NCBI RefSeq assembly: GCF_018687075.1 | Contig: NZ_CP061285.1 | Coordinates: forward strand, 186,001 to 250,000 | Source of the DNA: Polynucleobacter sp. MWH-UH35A | GTDB lineage: Bacteria > Pseudomonadota > Gammaproteobacteria > Burkholderiales > Burkholderiaceae | Direction: 5' to 3' | DNA length: 64,000 bases | Shown here: positions 47,615-59,859 of the stretch, in pieces | Position numbering within the stretch: the stretch's first letter is position 1 | Layout: the number at the start of each line of letters is the position of its first letter | Made by a program: the position numbers and the translations under genes | The notes under the pieces: model-generated | Databases searched by the model: none | What the model was told of the DNA's origin: nothing | What the model saw: only the letters and a program-made list of their open reading frames with translations

Positions 47615-48064
47615 TTATTTTTGCTTATTTCTGCAATTTTTCTTCTGGCAGTGGCCATACAGCGCTAAAGCATGTTCTTGGAGCTTAAACCCAAGATTTT
47701 TAGCAATATCACGCTGCCTTTTTTCAATGGCTTCATCTACAAACTCCTCCACATGGCCACAGTCAATACAGACCAGATGGTCATGGTGCTGCCCCTCGTT
47801 TAGCTCGTAGATGGCCCTACTGTCGCCCTTGCTGGATTCGAAATGACTACGAAGGAGTAGTCCGGCCCGCTCAAACTGAGTGAGAACCCGATAAACCGTA
47901 GCAAGACCGATCTCTTTGTCATCTTTGGCTAGAGCCATAAAAACATCTTCAGCGCTAAAGTGAGTGCCGCCGTTTTGATGGAAAAAATCCAGAATTTTCA
48001 TCCGCGGACCAGTTGCCTTTAGGCCGATGTCGCGTAAATCTTCAGGGGTAGGGATTTGGGTCAT
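47615..48064 (-). CDS. fur: Ferric uptake regulator Fur
   Basis: Iron-responsive repressor, 149 residues from the ATG at 48064..48062. Winged-helix domain with LKATGPRMKILDFF and the recognition segment GLATVYRVLTQFERAGL; metal-binding GQHHDHLVCIDCGHVEEF with the CxxC pair; and a second Cys pair in GHCQKKNC at the end (structural zinc). The open frame runs 36 codons further but overlaps bamE. Divergence from bamE is conserved in proteobacteria. Confidence 0.96.
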   Translation of the reverse strand: MTQIPTPEDLRDIGLKATGPRMKILDFFHQNGGTHFSAEDVFMALAKDDKEIGLATVYRVLTQFERAGLLLRSHFESSKGDSRAIYELNEGQHHDHLVCIDCGHVEEFVDEAIEKRQRDIAKNLGFKLQEHALALYGHCQKKNCRNKQK

Positions 48065-48113
48065 ATTTATGGCATTGGGAGCTAAAATCAATGTCTTAAT
48101 GATACGGCCAGCC

Positions 48114-48833
48114 ATGCAAAATTGCCTTGAACTTTTTACTCGCTTTTTGAACCCGGTTTTGAAGGGTGCCAATTCCCCTATTCGGCTGGGAATTGTCTCT
48201 TTCGCGCTCTTGGGATTGCTAGGGGTGGGTGGGTGTACTTCTGCGGTTGATGAAACGCAACGCGCTTGGATGAATAAGATTTTTAGGCCCTACGTTCCCG
48301 ATGTTGTTCAAGGCAACTTTATTTCTAGTGAGCAATATTCAAAATTGCAACTTGGTATGACGCGTGAGCAAGTGCGTCAAATTATGGGTACACCATTATT
48401 GGCTAGCTACTTTCATGCGAATCGTTGGGACTATATTTTCGAATTTAAACGTGCTGGTCAGCCTATAAGCAAAGAACGTCACGTCACCATTTATTTTGAT
48501 GGCGACAAAGTAGTGAAGTTTGAAGGCGATGCATTGCCAACGGAAGTGGAGATGGTTGCTGAAATTGACAATTACGCCAAGACAAAGCGCTCCTTCTGGG
48601 ATGTGATTACTGGATCCAATAAACCACCAGTGACAGCGCCATTGCAGCAACCAGAACTGTTGGTGCCAAGCAAAACGGATAACTTGGCAGCAGGCGCTGC
48701 TGTGCCAGCGGCTCCTAATAGCAGTTCATTTTGGGACTTTTTTAGTTTCTCAAATAAGCAGCCGGATGCACAGTCTCCGCAACTAGGGCCTGGCGCATTA
48801 AATGATGCGCCGAAGGCGACCGATACTAAATAA
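48114..48833 (+). CDS. bamE: Outer membrane assembly lipoprotein BamE, with long C-terminal extension
   Basis: Lipoprotein of the BAM complex that inserts beta-barrel proteins. A signal peptide ends in lipobox GVGGC (Cys at about 41). The BamE fold follows with GMTREQVRQIMGTPLL, WDYIFEFKR and VTIYFDGDKVVKFEGD. E. coli BamE has 113 residues; this one has about 239, the added 85 being Pro/Ala/Gln-rich. In that tail a motif SFWDxxxxSNKxP occurs twice. I use the ATG at 48114; ATG at 48099 is possible, and the ribosome site is weak for both. Divergent from fur, with dapB downstream. Confidence 0.93.
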   Translation: MQNCLELFTRFLNPVLKGANSPIRLGIVSFALLGLLGVGGCTSAVDETQRAWMNKIFRPYVPDVVQGNFISSEQYSKLQLGMTREQVRQIMGTPLLASYFHANRWDYIFEFKRAGQPISKERHVTIYFDGDKVVKFEGDALPTEVEMVAEIDNYAKTKRSFWDVITGSNKPPVTAPLQQPELLVPSKTDNLAAGAAVPAAPNSSSFWDFFSFSNKQPDAQSPQLGPGALNDAPKATDTK

Positions 48834-48902
48834 TTGAAATCACTTTTGTACTGATGCCAAGACAATTGTTTTGGTCTATTTAAATAAGAAGCGAAGAAAT
48901 AC

Positions 48903-49706
48903 ATGATGAAGATTGCAATTGCTGGCGCTACAGGTCGTATGGGCAAGATGCTGATTGAGGCAGTTCTCAATACAGCAGATGCGCAATTGGTTGGAGCACT
49001 TGAACACAGCTCTTGCCCACAATTGGGGGAAGACGCCGGAGCATTTTTGGGTAAAAAAACGGGTGTAGTGATTTCATCTGACGTGGCGCAAGTGTTGGCG
49101 AATGCCCAGTTCCTCATTGACTTCACTAGACCTGAAGGCACGATGGCACATTTGGCTGTGGCTGAAAAGACCGGTACCAAAATGATTATTGGTACAACAG
49201 GTTTGACTGTCGATCAAATTGCCAGTCTAAAAAAAGCTGCTGCAAAGTTAGCGATTGTCTTTGCGCCGAATATGAGTGTAGGTGTAAATGCCACCTTCAA
49301 ACTATTAGAAATCGCGGCCAAGATGCTCAATCAAGGTTACGACATAGAGATTATTGAAGCGCACCATAAGCATAAGGTCGATGCGCCTTCAGGCACTGCG
49401 CTCAAGATGGGTGAAGTGATTGCCGATGTCTTGGGTGAAAAGCTCGATGACGTTGCTGTGTACGCACGTGAAGGCCATACTGGTGAACGTAAAGAAGGTT
49501 CAATCGGTTTTGCCACGATTCGTGGTGGCGATATTGTGGGTGATCACACCGTCTTGTTTGCGGGCGATGGTGAGCGTATTGAAATCAGTCACAAGTCCTC
49601 AAGCCGTCAGTCCTACGCACAAGGTTCATTGCGTGCCGCACGCTTCTTGCAGAACCAAAGTAATGGTTTATTCGATATGCAAGATGTTCTTGGCTTACGT
49701 AAATAG
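48903..49706 (+). CDS. dapB: 4-Hydroxy-tetrahydrodipicolinate reductase
   Basis: NAD(P)H reductase of the lysine/diaminopimelate pathway. Nucleotide loop [11 protein letters not shown] at 5-15, central IDFTRPEG and GTTGL, and the catalytic [15 protein letters not shown] (about 159-173). 267 residues. Two ATGs in tandem begin the gene; the second (48906) is equally possible. leuS follows after 49 bp. Its product feeds the same cell-wall DAP that Mpl recycles. Confidence 0.96.
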   Translation: MMKIAIAGATGRMGKMLIEAVLNTADAQLVGALEHSSCPQLGEDAGAFLGKKTGVVISSDVAQVLANAQFLIDFTRPEGTMAHLAVAEKTGTKMIIGTTGLTVDQIASLKKAAAKLAIVFAPNMSVGVNATFKLLEIAAKMLNQGYDIEIIEAHHKHKVDAPSGTALKMGEVIADVLGEKLDDVAVYAREGHTGERKEGSIGFATIRGGDIVGDHTVLFAGDGERIEISHKSSSRQSYAQGSLRAARFLQNQSNGLFDMQDVLGLRK

Positions 49707-49725
49707 TTAGCGGTCCGTCAATTAA

Positions 49726-52428
<2,703 letters not shown>

Positions 52429-52441
52429 ATAGAAAAGAATC

Positions 52442-52969
52442 ATGAGCGTAAATTCCCTTCGTCGTGCAATGCTAGGCTTCATTGCTACAGCTCCAGTCAT
52501 GGGGCTGATCGCATGTGGTTATCGCTTGCGCGGCATGGTGGATTTGCCATTTAAAGTTATTGCGATTACCGGTAATCCATCGCCACCATTAAGGGCGGAT
52601 TTACAAACCGCCATTTTGACGGGGACTGATGCAAAGGTGGCTATCAACCCCAAGGATGCGGATCTCATCTTGGATATTACCAACGACATCAATGGTCGCG
52701 AGATTTTGGCTTACAACTCAAATGGTCAGGTATCAGCTTACCGTCTGAATATTCGTGTCGGCTTTAGGGCTTACGATTTAGCGGGGGCTGATGTAGTGCC
52801 TGAAGCTGAAATCTATATGACTCGCGATATGGACTTTAGTGTGTCCACTGTTTTGGCGACTGATGCTCAAATTCAGCAGTTCTTAACATTGATGCGTAAA
52901 GATTTGGCCATTCAGATCTTACGTCGCGTTGCAGCTGCTGCAAGAGCGCCGCAAGCTAGAGCATTCTAG
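52442..52969 (+). CDS. lptE: LPS-assembly lipoprotein LptE
   Basis: Outer-membrane lipoprotein that plugs the LptD barrel during lipopolysaccharide delivery. Signal peptide with lipobox LIAC, then the family start GYRLRGMVDLPFK, and a C-terminal LMRKDLAIQILRRVAAA. 175 residues. It begins 13 bp after leuS and ends 13 bp before holA, matching the leuS-lptE-holA order known in gammaproteobacteria and Burkholderiales. Confidence 0.92.
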   Translation: MSVNSLRRAMLGFIATAPVMGLIACGYRLRGMVDLPFKVIAITGNPSPPLRADLQTAILTGTDAKVAINPKDADLILDITNDINGREILAYNSNGQVSAYRLNIRVGFRAYDLAGADVVPEAEIYMTRDMDFSVSTVLATDAQIQQFLTLMRKDLAIQILRRVAAAARAPQARAF

Positions 52970-52982
52970 AGGCAGACAAGGC

Positions 52983-54044
52983 ATGGTTAAAGTGGATGCC
53001 TTGCAAGTGCACCTGAAGTCGTTGAATTCTGGTGGTGCAATGTTGCCACTCTATATCTTTAGTGGTGATGAACCCTTGTTGATGATGGAGGCTATGGATC
53101 AATTGCGAGCCGCCGTCAAGAAACAAAACTTCACTGAACGCGAAGTCTTATTGCAAGAGCGTGGATTTGACTGGAGTGCTTTATTAAATGCGGGTCAGAC
53201 CATGTCATTGTTTGGTGATAAACGTTGGGTAGAGTTGCGCATCCCGACGGGTAAGCCAGGTCGTGATGGGGCGGATGCTTTAAAGCAATTCGCTGCTCAA
53301 ATTGCTTCCCAACCGGTTGGATCGGATGGTCCAGACACTGTTGTTTGTATTGTCTTGCCGCGCTTAGATGGAAAAACCAAGACTTCTGCCTGGTTCAGCG
53401 CGTTAGATGACGCTGGCATGGCGATTCAGATTGATTCTTTGGACCGTAGTCACTTGCCGCAGTGGATCGCTGGACGACTAAAGCGCCAAAATCAAGAAGT
53501 GGAAGCGGGACCAGAAGGTCAGCGCGCACTCGAATTTATTGCAGATCAAGTTGAGGGAAATTTGATTGCTGCCCATCAAGAAATTTTGAAGTTGGGCTTG
53601 CTTTATCCAACCGGAAAGTTAAGCGAAGAGCAAATTCGCTCATCTATTCTGAAGGTGGCGCGTTATAACGTTTTTGAGTTGACTGAGGCTATGCTTGCTG
53701 GAGACCTAGCGCGACTAAATCGCATGTTAGATGGCCTCAAAGGTGAGGGTGAGCCATTGGTGTTGATTCTGTGGAGCGTAACCGAAGAGCTTCGGATACT
53801 ATCTAAATTAAAAGCGGCTAGCGATGCCGGTGAATCAGTGCAAAACCTGATGCGTGCTAATCGAATTTGGGGAAATAAAGAGCGTTTGTATCCGGCAGCA
53901 TTGAGAAGGGTTCAGCCCCTTAAGCTGCGCAGGGCAATGCAGGTTGCTGCAGGCCTGGATCGTCAAGTAAAGGGATTGCATGCGGCAGAGTTGCCTGCGG
54001 ATCCTTGGGATGGTCTGCGCTTGGTTGGCAATTTATTGCGCTAA
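52983..54044 (+). CDS. holA: DNA polymerase III, delta subunit
   Basis: Clamp-loader subunit that opens the beta clamp. It has LYIFSGDEPLLMMEAMDQLR near the start, QWIAGRLKRQNQEV, and a helical C-terminal collar with ARYNVFELTEAML and LRRVQPLKLRRAMQ. The start is the ATG at 52983 (353 residues); the frame opens 18 codons earlier inside lptE. Linkage to lptE supports it. proA follows 75 bp later. Confidence 0.94.
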   Translation: MVKVDALQVHLKSLNSGGAMLPLYIFSGDEPLLMMEAMDQLRAAVKKQNFTEREVLLQERGFDWSALLNAGQTMSLFGDKRWVELRIPTGKPGRDGADALKQFAAQIASQPVGSDGPDTVVCIVLPRLDGKTKTSAWFSALDDAGMAIQIDSLDRSHLPQWIAGRLKRQNQEVEAGPEGQRALEFIADQVEGNLIAAHQEILKLGLLYPTGKLSEEQIRSSILKVARYNVFELTEAMLAGDLARLNRMLDGLKGEGEPLVLILWSVTEELRILSKLKAASDAGESVQNLMRANRIWGNKERLYPAALRRVQPLKLRRAMQVAAGLDRQVKGLHAAELPADPWDGLRLVGNLLR

Positions 54045-54119
54045 TGAGTAAATAAAGCAAATGCAGTAACTGTATAAAAGTGAATTAAAGAGTAACAAGA
54101 GAGCAAGCAGAGAATAGAA

Positions 54120-55397
54120 ATGAGTTCAGTCATTAAAGAAATGATGCAAGATATTGGGATGCGTGCACGCACTGCATCGCGGGCTATGGCGCGTGCATCG
54201 AGTGAGCAAAAGAATCAGGCTTTACTGCACATTGCTAAAGTGGTTCGCCAAAAAACAGATGAGATTCAGAGGGTAAATCAAGTGGACGTGGAGCGCGCCA
54301 AGGCGAATGGCCAAGATGCAGCTTTTGTTGATCGCCTAACCATGACACCAAAAACAATAGAAACTATGGCTCTGGGGTTGGAGCAAATTGTTTCGCTAGA
54401 AGATCCAATTGGAAAAATATCAGCTTTGCAAAAGCAAGCCTCTGGAATCGAGCTGGGACAGATGCGTGTTCCGCTGGGAGTTATTGGCATCATTTATGAA
54501 TCACGTCCTAACGTCACGATTGATGCTGCTGCCTTGTGCCTCAAGTCCGGTAATGCGGTAATTTTGCGTGGCGGCTCGGAAGCGATTGATTCCAATACTT
54601 TGTTGGCACAGATTATTCAAGATGGTTTGGCCGCCGCAGGCCTGCCAAAAGATGCCGTGCAAGTGGTGACCACTACCGATCGCAGCGCTGTTGGTGAGAT
54701 GATTACGATGACGCAATATATTGATGTGATCGTGCCACGCGGCGGTAAGAGTCTCATTGCGCGCTTAATGGCTGAAGCACGCGTACCCATGATTAAGCAC
54801 TTGGATGGTATCTGCCACACTTATATTGACGCGGATGCGGATGTGGCAATGGCCGTTAAAGTGTGCGACAACGCCAAGACCCAGCGCTATGCACCTTGCA
54901 ATGCAATGGAGACTTTGCTAGTTAATCAAGAGATTGCAAATCAGGTATTGCCAACCCTCTGTAAGATTTATCAAGACAAAGGTGTTGAATTGCGTGTGGA
55001 TGGTTTGACTCGTAAAACCCTCGAGGCCAATGGGTTTCAGAATTTAGTCGATGCTATAGAAGAAGATTGGCAGACAGAGTACTTGGCTCCCATTTTGTCC
55101 ATTAAGACTGTGGCGAATATGGATGAGGCCATGAATCATATTGAGAAATATGGCAGCAAACATACTGATGCCATTATTACCAATAACAAGGCGCAGGCTG
55201 ACCGATTCTTGCGTGAAGTCGATAGCGCTAGTGTGATGGTCAATGCCAGCACTCGCTTTGCGGATGGCTTTGAATATGGTCTTGGTGCTGAAATCGGCAT
55301 TTCAAATGACAAGCTACATGCCCGTGGCCCTGTTGGGCTAGATGGTTTGACCTCATTGAAGTATGTGGTGATGGGCCATGGCGAGATTCGGACTTAA
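54120..55397 (+). CDS. proA: Glutamate-5-semialdehyde dehydrogenase (gamma-glutamyl phosphate reductase)
   Basis: Second step of proline synthesis. The signature [18 protein letters not shown] (about 120-137), [15 protein letters not shown] and the catalytic-Cys region [15 protein letters not shown] (about 253-267) are present. 425 residues. It is not next to proB (11664), so the two steps are separately transcribed here. Confidence 0.96.
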   Translation: MSSVIKEMMQDIGMRARTASRAMARASSEQKNQALLHIAKVVRQKTDEIQRVNQVDVERAKANGQDAAFVDRLTMTPKTIETMALGLEQIVSLEDPIGKISALQKQASGIELGQMRVPLGVIGIIYESRPNVTIDAAALCLKSGNAVILRGGSEAIDSNTLLAQIIQDGLAAAGLPKDAVQVVTTTDRSAVGEMITMTQYIDVIVPRGGKSLIARLMAEARVPMIKHLDGICHTYIDADADVAMAVKVCDNAKTQRYAPCNAMETLLVNQEIANQVLPTLCKIYQDKGVELRVDGLTRKTLEANGFQNLVDAIEEDWQTEYLAPILSIKTVANMDEAMNHIEKYGSKHTDAIITNNKAQADRFLREVDSASVMVNASTRFADGFEYGLGAEIGISNDKLHARGPVGLDGLTSLKYVVMGHGEIRT

Positions 55398-55430
55398 TTA
55401 ACAATCTATAGAGCACACTAAATAAAATCT

Positions 55431-55856
55431 ATGAGTAATGCCTACCTTTGGGTAAAAACCTTTCACATCGTATTTATTACCTCATGGTTTGCGGGTTTGT
55501 TTTATTTGCCCAGAATTTTTGTCAACTTGGCTGAAGAAAAAAACACTGAAGCTTATGCTCGCTTATTGGGTATGGCCGATCGTCTGTTTAGATTTATGAC
55601 TATTCTGGCTGTGCCTGCGGTGTTGCTGGGCTTAACGCTTTGGTTTTATTTTGGTATTGGTGCAGGTGATGTTTGGATGCATGCCAAATTATTCTTTGTG
55701 ATCCTGGTGATCGGTTATCACCACGCTTGCTTAAGCCTGCTCAAGAAATTCCGCACTGGTGTGAACAGGCGATCTGGCGTTTGGTTTCGTTGGTTTAACG
55801 AGGTGCCGGTGATCTTGTTGGTGATTGTTGTGGCTTTAGTGCTATTTAAGCCTTAA
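55431..55856 (+). CDS. hemJ: HemJ-like/CopD-family membrane protein
   Basis: A 141-residue protein with about four hydrophobic helices. The N-terminus WVKTFHIVFITSWFAGLFYL, then PRIFVN, a WMHAKLFFVIL segment and an ending WFNEVPVILLVIVVALVLFK parallel HemJ, the haem-binding protoporphyrinogen IX oxidase of many bacteria lacking HemG/HemY. hemL, an earlier gene of the same pathway, lies 1.8 kb downstream. The broader CopD label is the cautious alternative. Confidence 0.82.
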   Translation: MSNAYLWVKTFHIVFITSWFAGLFYLPRIFVNLAEEKNTEAYARLLGMADRLFRFMTILAVPAVLLGLTLWFYFGIGAGDVWMHAKLFFVILVIGYHHACLSLLKKFRTGVNRRSGVWFRWFNEVPVILLVIVVALVLFKP

Positions 55857-55915
55857 GACCGAGCTATTAATATCGTTTTATTTTTTAATACCCCCATTTA
55901 AAGACTGTTAGCCCC

Positions 55916-57349
55916 ATGAGATTTTTTGTTGTTTGTCCAGGCGGTATAGAAGTGCCGCTTGCCCAGGAGCTAGCGGAGATTGCGGGGCGCCCAGAATGTA
56001 AGGCCCTGGGGGCATGGGTAATTGACCCGACTCCTACCAGTCCTACGGGTGGCGTTGGTCTTGCCGCACCGCTTTCCGCTGCTATGGCATTGAATTTGCA
56101 TTCACGCATCGCAAGTCGGGTGTTACTACAAATGGCACAAGCACCCTATAGGCAAGAAGATGATTTGTACAAATTGGCTAGTGGCTTAGCTTGGGAAGAA
56201 TGGTTTACTAGCAAGCAAACATTGCGTGTGGATGTGACAGCACACCGTTCCCCATTGAAGAGTCTAAATTTTGCAACGCTCAAAATTAAAGACGCCATTG
56301 TTGATCGTTTACGCAATGTGACGGGCGATCGTCCTAGTATCGATACTGCCTTTCCACATGTTCGTGTACAGGCTCATTTGACAGCAACCCAAGTCACTAT
56401 TTATTTAGATACTTCAGGTGAAGCGTTGTTTAAGCGCGGCTGGCGTGATGAAAAAGGCGACGCACCGCTAAAAGAAAATTTAGCAGCCGGTATTTTGTCT
56501 TTCACTGCTTGGAAGCCTGGTCAAAATTTATTTGATCCGATGTGTGGTAGCGGTACCTTTCTCATTGAGGCTGCTCAAATGGCTCTTGCCATACCGCCTG
56601 GGGCTATTCGGGCGGGGATGTACGACGACGCTAAGCCCAGCAGATTGGCCTATCGACCCTTGGTAACTTCAGCTCATGGTTTTGGATTTCAGAGGCTTAA
56701 ACCATTTAATGAGTCTGCTGAGCAAAAGCGTTGGGTGGTTTTGAAAGAGGCTGCGCTGGCACTCATGTTAGAAAAGCGTCAGCAACTTCCCAATGTAGAG
56801 TCTTTGAAAATTACGGGTGGCGATATTAATGAGAAATTAGTATCGATGTTTAAATGCAATTGGCAAAGAGCGCAATTGCCTGATCAGCCAGTAGCACGCC
56901 AGATCGATGCTTTGGCTGCAAAGCCCCCGGGTAATGCAAGCGCAGGCGTGATGTTGCTAAATCCCCCATATGGCGAGCGCTTAGTGATCAAAGGTGGGCG
57001 TGGTCAGGATCGTAGTTCTACTCAAGAGGAAAACTACGATGATGAGCCTAATAATCGTTTTGAGTTGAACTTAGAGACAGGCCGTCAATGTGCCAAACGC
57101 TCTAGTCGTGAATCATTGAAAAAGCTGCAGGCCCAGGAAGAGCAAGACCCTAAGTTTGTTGAGTTTTTACGCCAATTTGGACAGCACCTCAAGGATGATT
57201 TTGGTGGATGGAATATTTTTGTGCTGACTGCAGATATGGCGCTACCGGGTCAGTTGCGCATTAAGGAATCGAAGCGCACCCCCATGTTTAATGGTCCTCT
57301 TGAATGCCGTTTATTCAAATTTGAGATGCACGCTAAACGACCGGCTTAA
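55916..57349 (+). CDS. THUMP-domain class I RNA methyltransferase (RlmL N-terminal type)
   Basis: SAM-dependent methyltransferase of 477 residues. The N-terminal ferredoxin-like/THUMP part (about 1-165) binds RNA. The Rossmann domain starts with LFDPMCGSGTFLIEAA (about 202-217), and the catalytic LLNPPYGERL (NPPY, about 348-357) is the N2-guanine/N6-adenine type motif. An acidic/Gln-rich insertion follows NPPY. E. coli RlmL is a two-domain fusion that makes m2G2445 of 23S rRNA; this protein matches only its N-terminal half. The exact target is inferred, not shown. Confidence 0.87.
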   Translation: MRFFVVCPGGIEVPLAQELAEIAGRPECKALGAWVIDPTPTSPTGGVGLAAPLSAAMALNLHSRIASRVLLQMAQAPYRQEDDLYKLASGLAWEEWFTSKQTLRVDVTAHRSPLKSLNFATLKIKDAIVDRLRNVTGDRPSIDTAFPHVRVQAHLTATQVTIYLDTSGEALFKRGWRDEKGDAPLKENLAAGILSFTAWKPGQNLFDPMCGSGTFLIEAAQMALAIPPGAIRAGMYDDAKPSRLAYRPLVTSAHGFGFQRLKPFNESAEQKRWVVLKEAALALMLEKRQQLPNVESLKITGGDINEKLVSMFKCNWQRAQLPDQPVARQIDALAAKPPGNASAGVMLLNPPYGERLVIKGGRGQDRSSTQEENYDDEPNNRFELNLETGRQCAKRSSRESLKKLQAQEEQDPKFVEFLRQFGQHLKDDFGGWNIFVLTADMALPGQLRIKESKRTPMFNGPLECRLFKFEMHAKRPA

Positions 57350-57430
57350 AGCAGTCAAAAACCTTAAAATAAAAGAGCAAGCTTAATGTAGCTAAATGCA
57401 AGTAGCTAAAAATATTCGGAGAACAAAGTA

Positions 57431-57601
57431 ATGGAATTTAAAACGTATATGTGTTTGATCTGTGGCTGGGTTTATGACGAAGCTGCTGGCTTGCCTGATG
57501 AGGGTATCGCACCGGGCACCCTGTGGAAAGACGTTCCCATGAACTGGACTTGTCCAGAATGTGGTGCTCGCAAAGAAGATTTTGAAATGATGGCAATTTA
57601 A
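57431..57601 (+). CDS. Rubredoxin
   Basis: A 56-residue electron carrier that binds one iron with four cysteines: C8 and C11 (MCLICGW) and C41 and C44 (TCPECGA). The intervening [16 protein letters not shown] and WKDVPMNW are typical rubredoxin. AGGAGA-like bases precede the ATG in cggagaacaaagtaATG. It lies between the RNA methyltransferase and hemL. Rubredoxin beside hemL recurs in Burkholderiales, though usually with thi genes between. Confidence 0.95.
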   Translation: MEFKTYMCLICGWVYDEAAGLPDEGIAPGTLWKDVPMNWTCPECGARKEDFEMMAI

Positions 57602-57620
57602 TTTATTGAATTCGAAAGCA

Positions 57621-58925
57621 ATGATGGCAACAGTAGATCAAAACGCAGTTTTATTTGAGCGTGCACAAAAGACGATCCCTGGGGGTGTTAACTCTCCGGT
57701 GCGAGCTTTTCGTCAGGTAGGCGGAGTTCCGCGTTTTGTTACTAAAGCCAATGGCCCTTATTTTTGGGACGCTAACGACAAGCGTTATATCGATCTAATT
57801 ATGTCTTGGGGCCCGATGATTGTGGGGCACGCCAACCCCGAGGTAGTGGCTGCGGTTCAGAAGGCTGCAGAGACGAGTTTTAGTTATGGCGCACCCACTG
57901 AAGGTGAAATTGAATTAGCCGAACGTATTTGCGCCTTAATGCCAAGCGTTGAGCAAGTGCGCATGGTTTCTAGCGGTACTGAAGCAACAATGAGTGCCTT
58001 ACGTCTGGCTCGTGGCTACACTGGTCGTGATCTGATTATTAAATTTGAAGGTTGTTACCACGGCCATGCTGATAGTCTGTTGGTTAAGGCGGGGTCAGGC
58101 CTACTTACTTTTGCTGATTCTACGCAGAATGCGCCATCCTCTGGTGGCGTACCGCAGGATCTGGTTAAACACACCTTGGTTCTGCCGTATAACGACGTTG
58201 CAGCAATTGAAGAGGTATTCAAAAAGCAAGGTAACCAGATTGCTGCAGTAATTCTGGAGCCAATTGCCGGCAATATGAACCTCATTCAGCCTTCAAAAGA
58301 ATTCTTATCCGTTATTCGCAACCTTACTAGTAAGCATGGTGCTGTATTGATCTATGACGAAGTGATGACTGGTTTTAGAGTGGCTCTAGGTGGCGCTCAA
58401 TCTCTGCAAGGCATTACGCCTGATCTCACCTGCTTGGGTAAGGTTATGGGCGGTGGCATGCCAATGGCAGCCTTTGGTGGCAAGAAGGAAATCATGTCTA
58501 AGCTTGCCCCTCTCGGCAATGTTTATCAAGCGGGGACTTTATCTGGCAATCCTGTTGCGGTTGCTGCTGGATTAAAGACTTTGGAGATTATTTCCAGAGA
58601 AGGTTTTTACGAATGCTTAACCGGTCAGACCGAAAAATTGATGGCTGGGTTAAAGCAAGCGGCAGATACTGCGAATGCTCCTTTTGCGGTTGATAGCGTA
58701 GGTGGTATGTTCGGTTTTTACTTCGCTGATCAAGTTCCAACTTCATATGATGCAGTGACTAAAACCAATATCGAGGCATTTAAGAAGTTCTTTCACCTAA
58801 TGTTGGATGAAGGTGTTTATTTAGCTCCTTCAGCATACGAAGCTGGCTTTACATCGATTGCGCATGACAATGCAGTTGTCGACACCATCATTGCTGCCGC
58901 TGAGAGTGCATTCAAAAAACTGTAG
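57621..58925 (+). CDS. hemL: Glutamate-1-semialdehyde 2,1-aminomutase
   Basis: PLP enzyme making 5-aminolevulinate for haem. It has [17 protein letters not shown] at the start, [16 protein letters not shown], then [16 protein letters not shown], and the PLP lysine in [11 protein letters not shown] (about 267-277). 434 residues. ATG at 57621 is chosen, with 57624 next to it; the TTG at 57606 is not supported. Starts 19 bp after rubredoxin. Confidence 0.96.
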   Translation: MMATVDQNAVLFERAQKTIPGGVNSPVRAFRQVGGVPRFVTKANGPYFWDANDKRYIDLIMSWGPMIVGHANPEVVAAVQKAAETSFSYGAPTEGEIELAERICALMPSVEQVRMVSSGTEATMSALRLARGYTGRDLIIKFEGCYHGHADSLLVKAGSGLLTFADSTQNAPSSGGVPQDLVKHTLVLPYNDVAAIEEVFKKQGNQIAAVILEPIAGNMNLIQPSKEFLSVIRNLTSKHGAVLIYDEVMTGFRVALGGAQSLQGITPDLTCLGKVMGGGMPMAAFGGKKEIMSKLAPLGNVYQAGTLSGNPVAVAAGLKTLEIISREGFYECLTGQTEKLMAGLKQAADTANAPFAVDSVGGMFGFYFADQVPTSYDAVTKTNIEAFKKFFHLMLDEGVYLAPSAYEAGFTSIAHDNAVVDTIIAAAESAFKKL

Positions 58926-58960
58926 ATTTTAAGAATACAGTTCTAGTCTAGATAAAGAGA

Positions 58961-59800
58961 TTACATGCGTAGTGGGTGGTCATACCCACTCACCTGAATT
59001 ACCTCTAATTTTTTATGGTCTTTATTCGAATTTGAGATTTCAAGGGCTGTCAGTTTTCCACCCCATACGCAGCCGGTGTCTAGACCAACCACATTATGTT
59101 GGCGCAACAAGCCTAAGGTGGACCAGTGACCAAAATAAGTCAGGACGTCCTGAGTTTTTCTGTTGGGAACCATGAACCAGGGAATGTAGCCCTTAGGACC
59201 TTGTTCTAAGCCTTCCTTGCTCTCAAATTCCATTTGACCACTTGGTGTGCAAAAACGCATTCTCGTAAGTGCGTTAGTGATGACACGAAGACGCTCATAA
59301 CCCTTCAGGGACTTGCTCCATTTATTCGGGGTATTGCCATACATATTGGCTAAAAAGTCTTTGTAAGACTTGCTGCGCAGTGTTTTTTCTACTTCCTGTG
59401 CGCATTCAATCGTTTGCTGCAAGTCCCACTGGGGAAGTACGCCTGCGTGCACAGTGAGAACATTTCCATTGCTCAGCGCCATGGGTCGATTGCGAACCCA
59501 ATGAATCAGTTCTTTTCTATCAGGTGCTGACAAGATGGGTTGAATCGTATCCAAGCTTTTAGGGCTGCGAAATCCAGCATCAATTGCTAAAAGGTGAAGA
59601 TCATGGTTTCCCAGAATGCATTCGGCACGACCCGATTCCTGCAAAGACTTGAGTTGGCGCAATGCACCCAGAGAGTCTGGTCCGCGATTAACCAAGTCTC
59701 CCAAAAAAATCATCTTTGATTTAGTTGGGAGTTTTTTGACCAAGGCTTTTAATGAAGGTGCGCAGCCTTGGACATCACCTACGGCATAGATCTTGCTCAT
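58961..59800 (-). CDS. apaH: Bis(5'-nucleosyl)-tetraphosphatase, symmetrical
   Basis: Hydrolyses Ap4A and can remove Np4-type RNA caps. Metallophosphatase motifs GDVQGC (8-13), GDLVNRGPDSL (35-45), GNHD (about 64-67) and, further on, VHAGVLPQW and FGHWSTLG. 279 residues. It is downstream of phrB by 59 bp on the same strand. Together with RppH (13031) the window holds two enzymes acting on RNA 5' ends. Confidence 0.95.
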   Translation of the reverse strand: MSKIYAVGDVQGCAPSLKALVKKLPTKSKMIFLGDLVNRGPDSLGALRQLKSLQESGRAECILGNHDLHLLAIDAGFRSPKSLDTIQPILSAPDRKELIHWVRNRPMALSNGNVLTVHAGVLPQWDLQQTIECAQEVEKTLRSKSYKDFLANMYGNTPNKWSKSLKGYERLRVITNALTRMRFCTPSGQMEFESKEGLEQGPKGYIPWFMVPNRKTQDVLTYFGHWSTLGLLRQHNVVGLDTGCVWGGKLTALEISNSNKDHKKLEVIQVSGYDHPLRM

Positions 59801-59859
59801 ACCCTATCTTAAATCCGAATGGTGAAATGGTCCCGATTTAGCGCGATTGAGTAAAAAGA

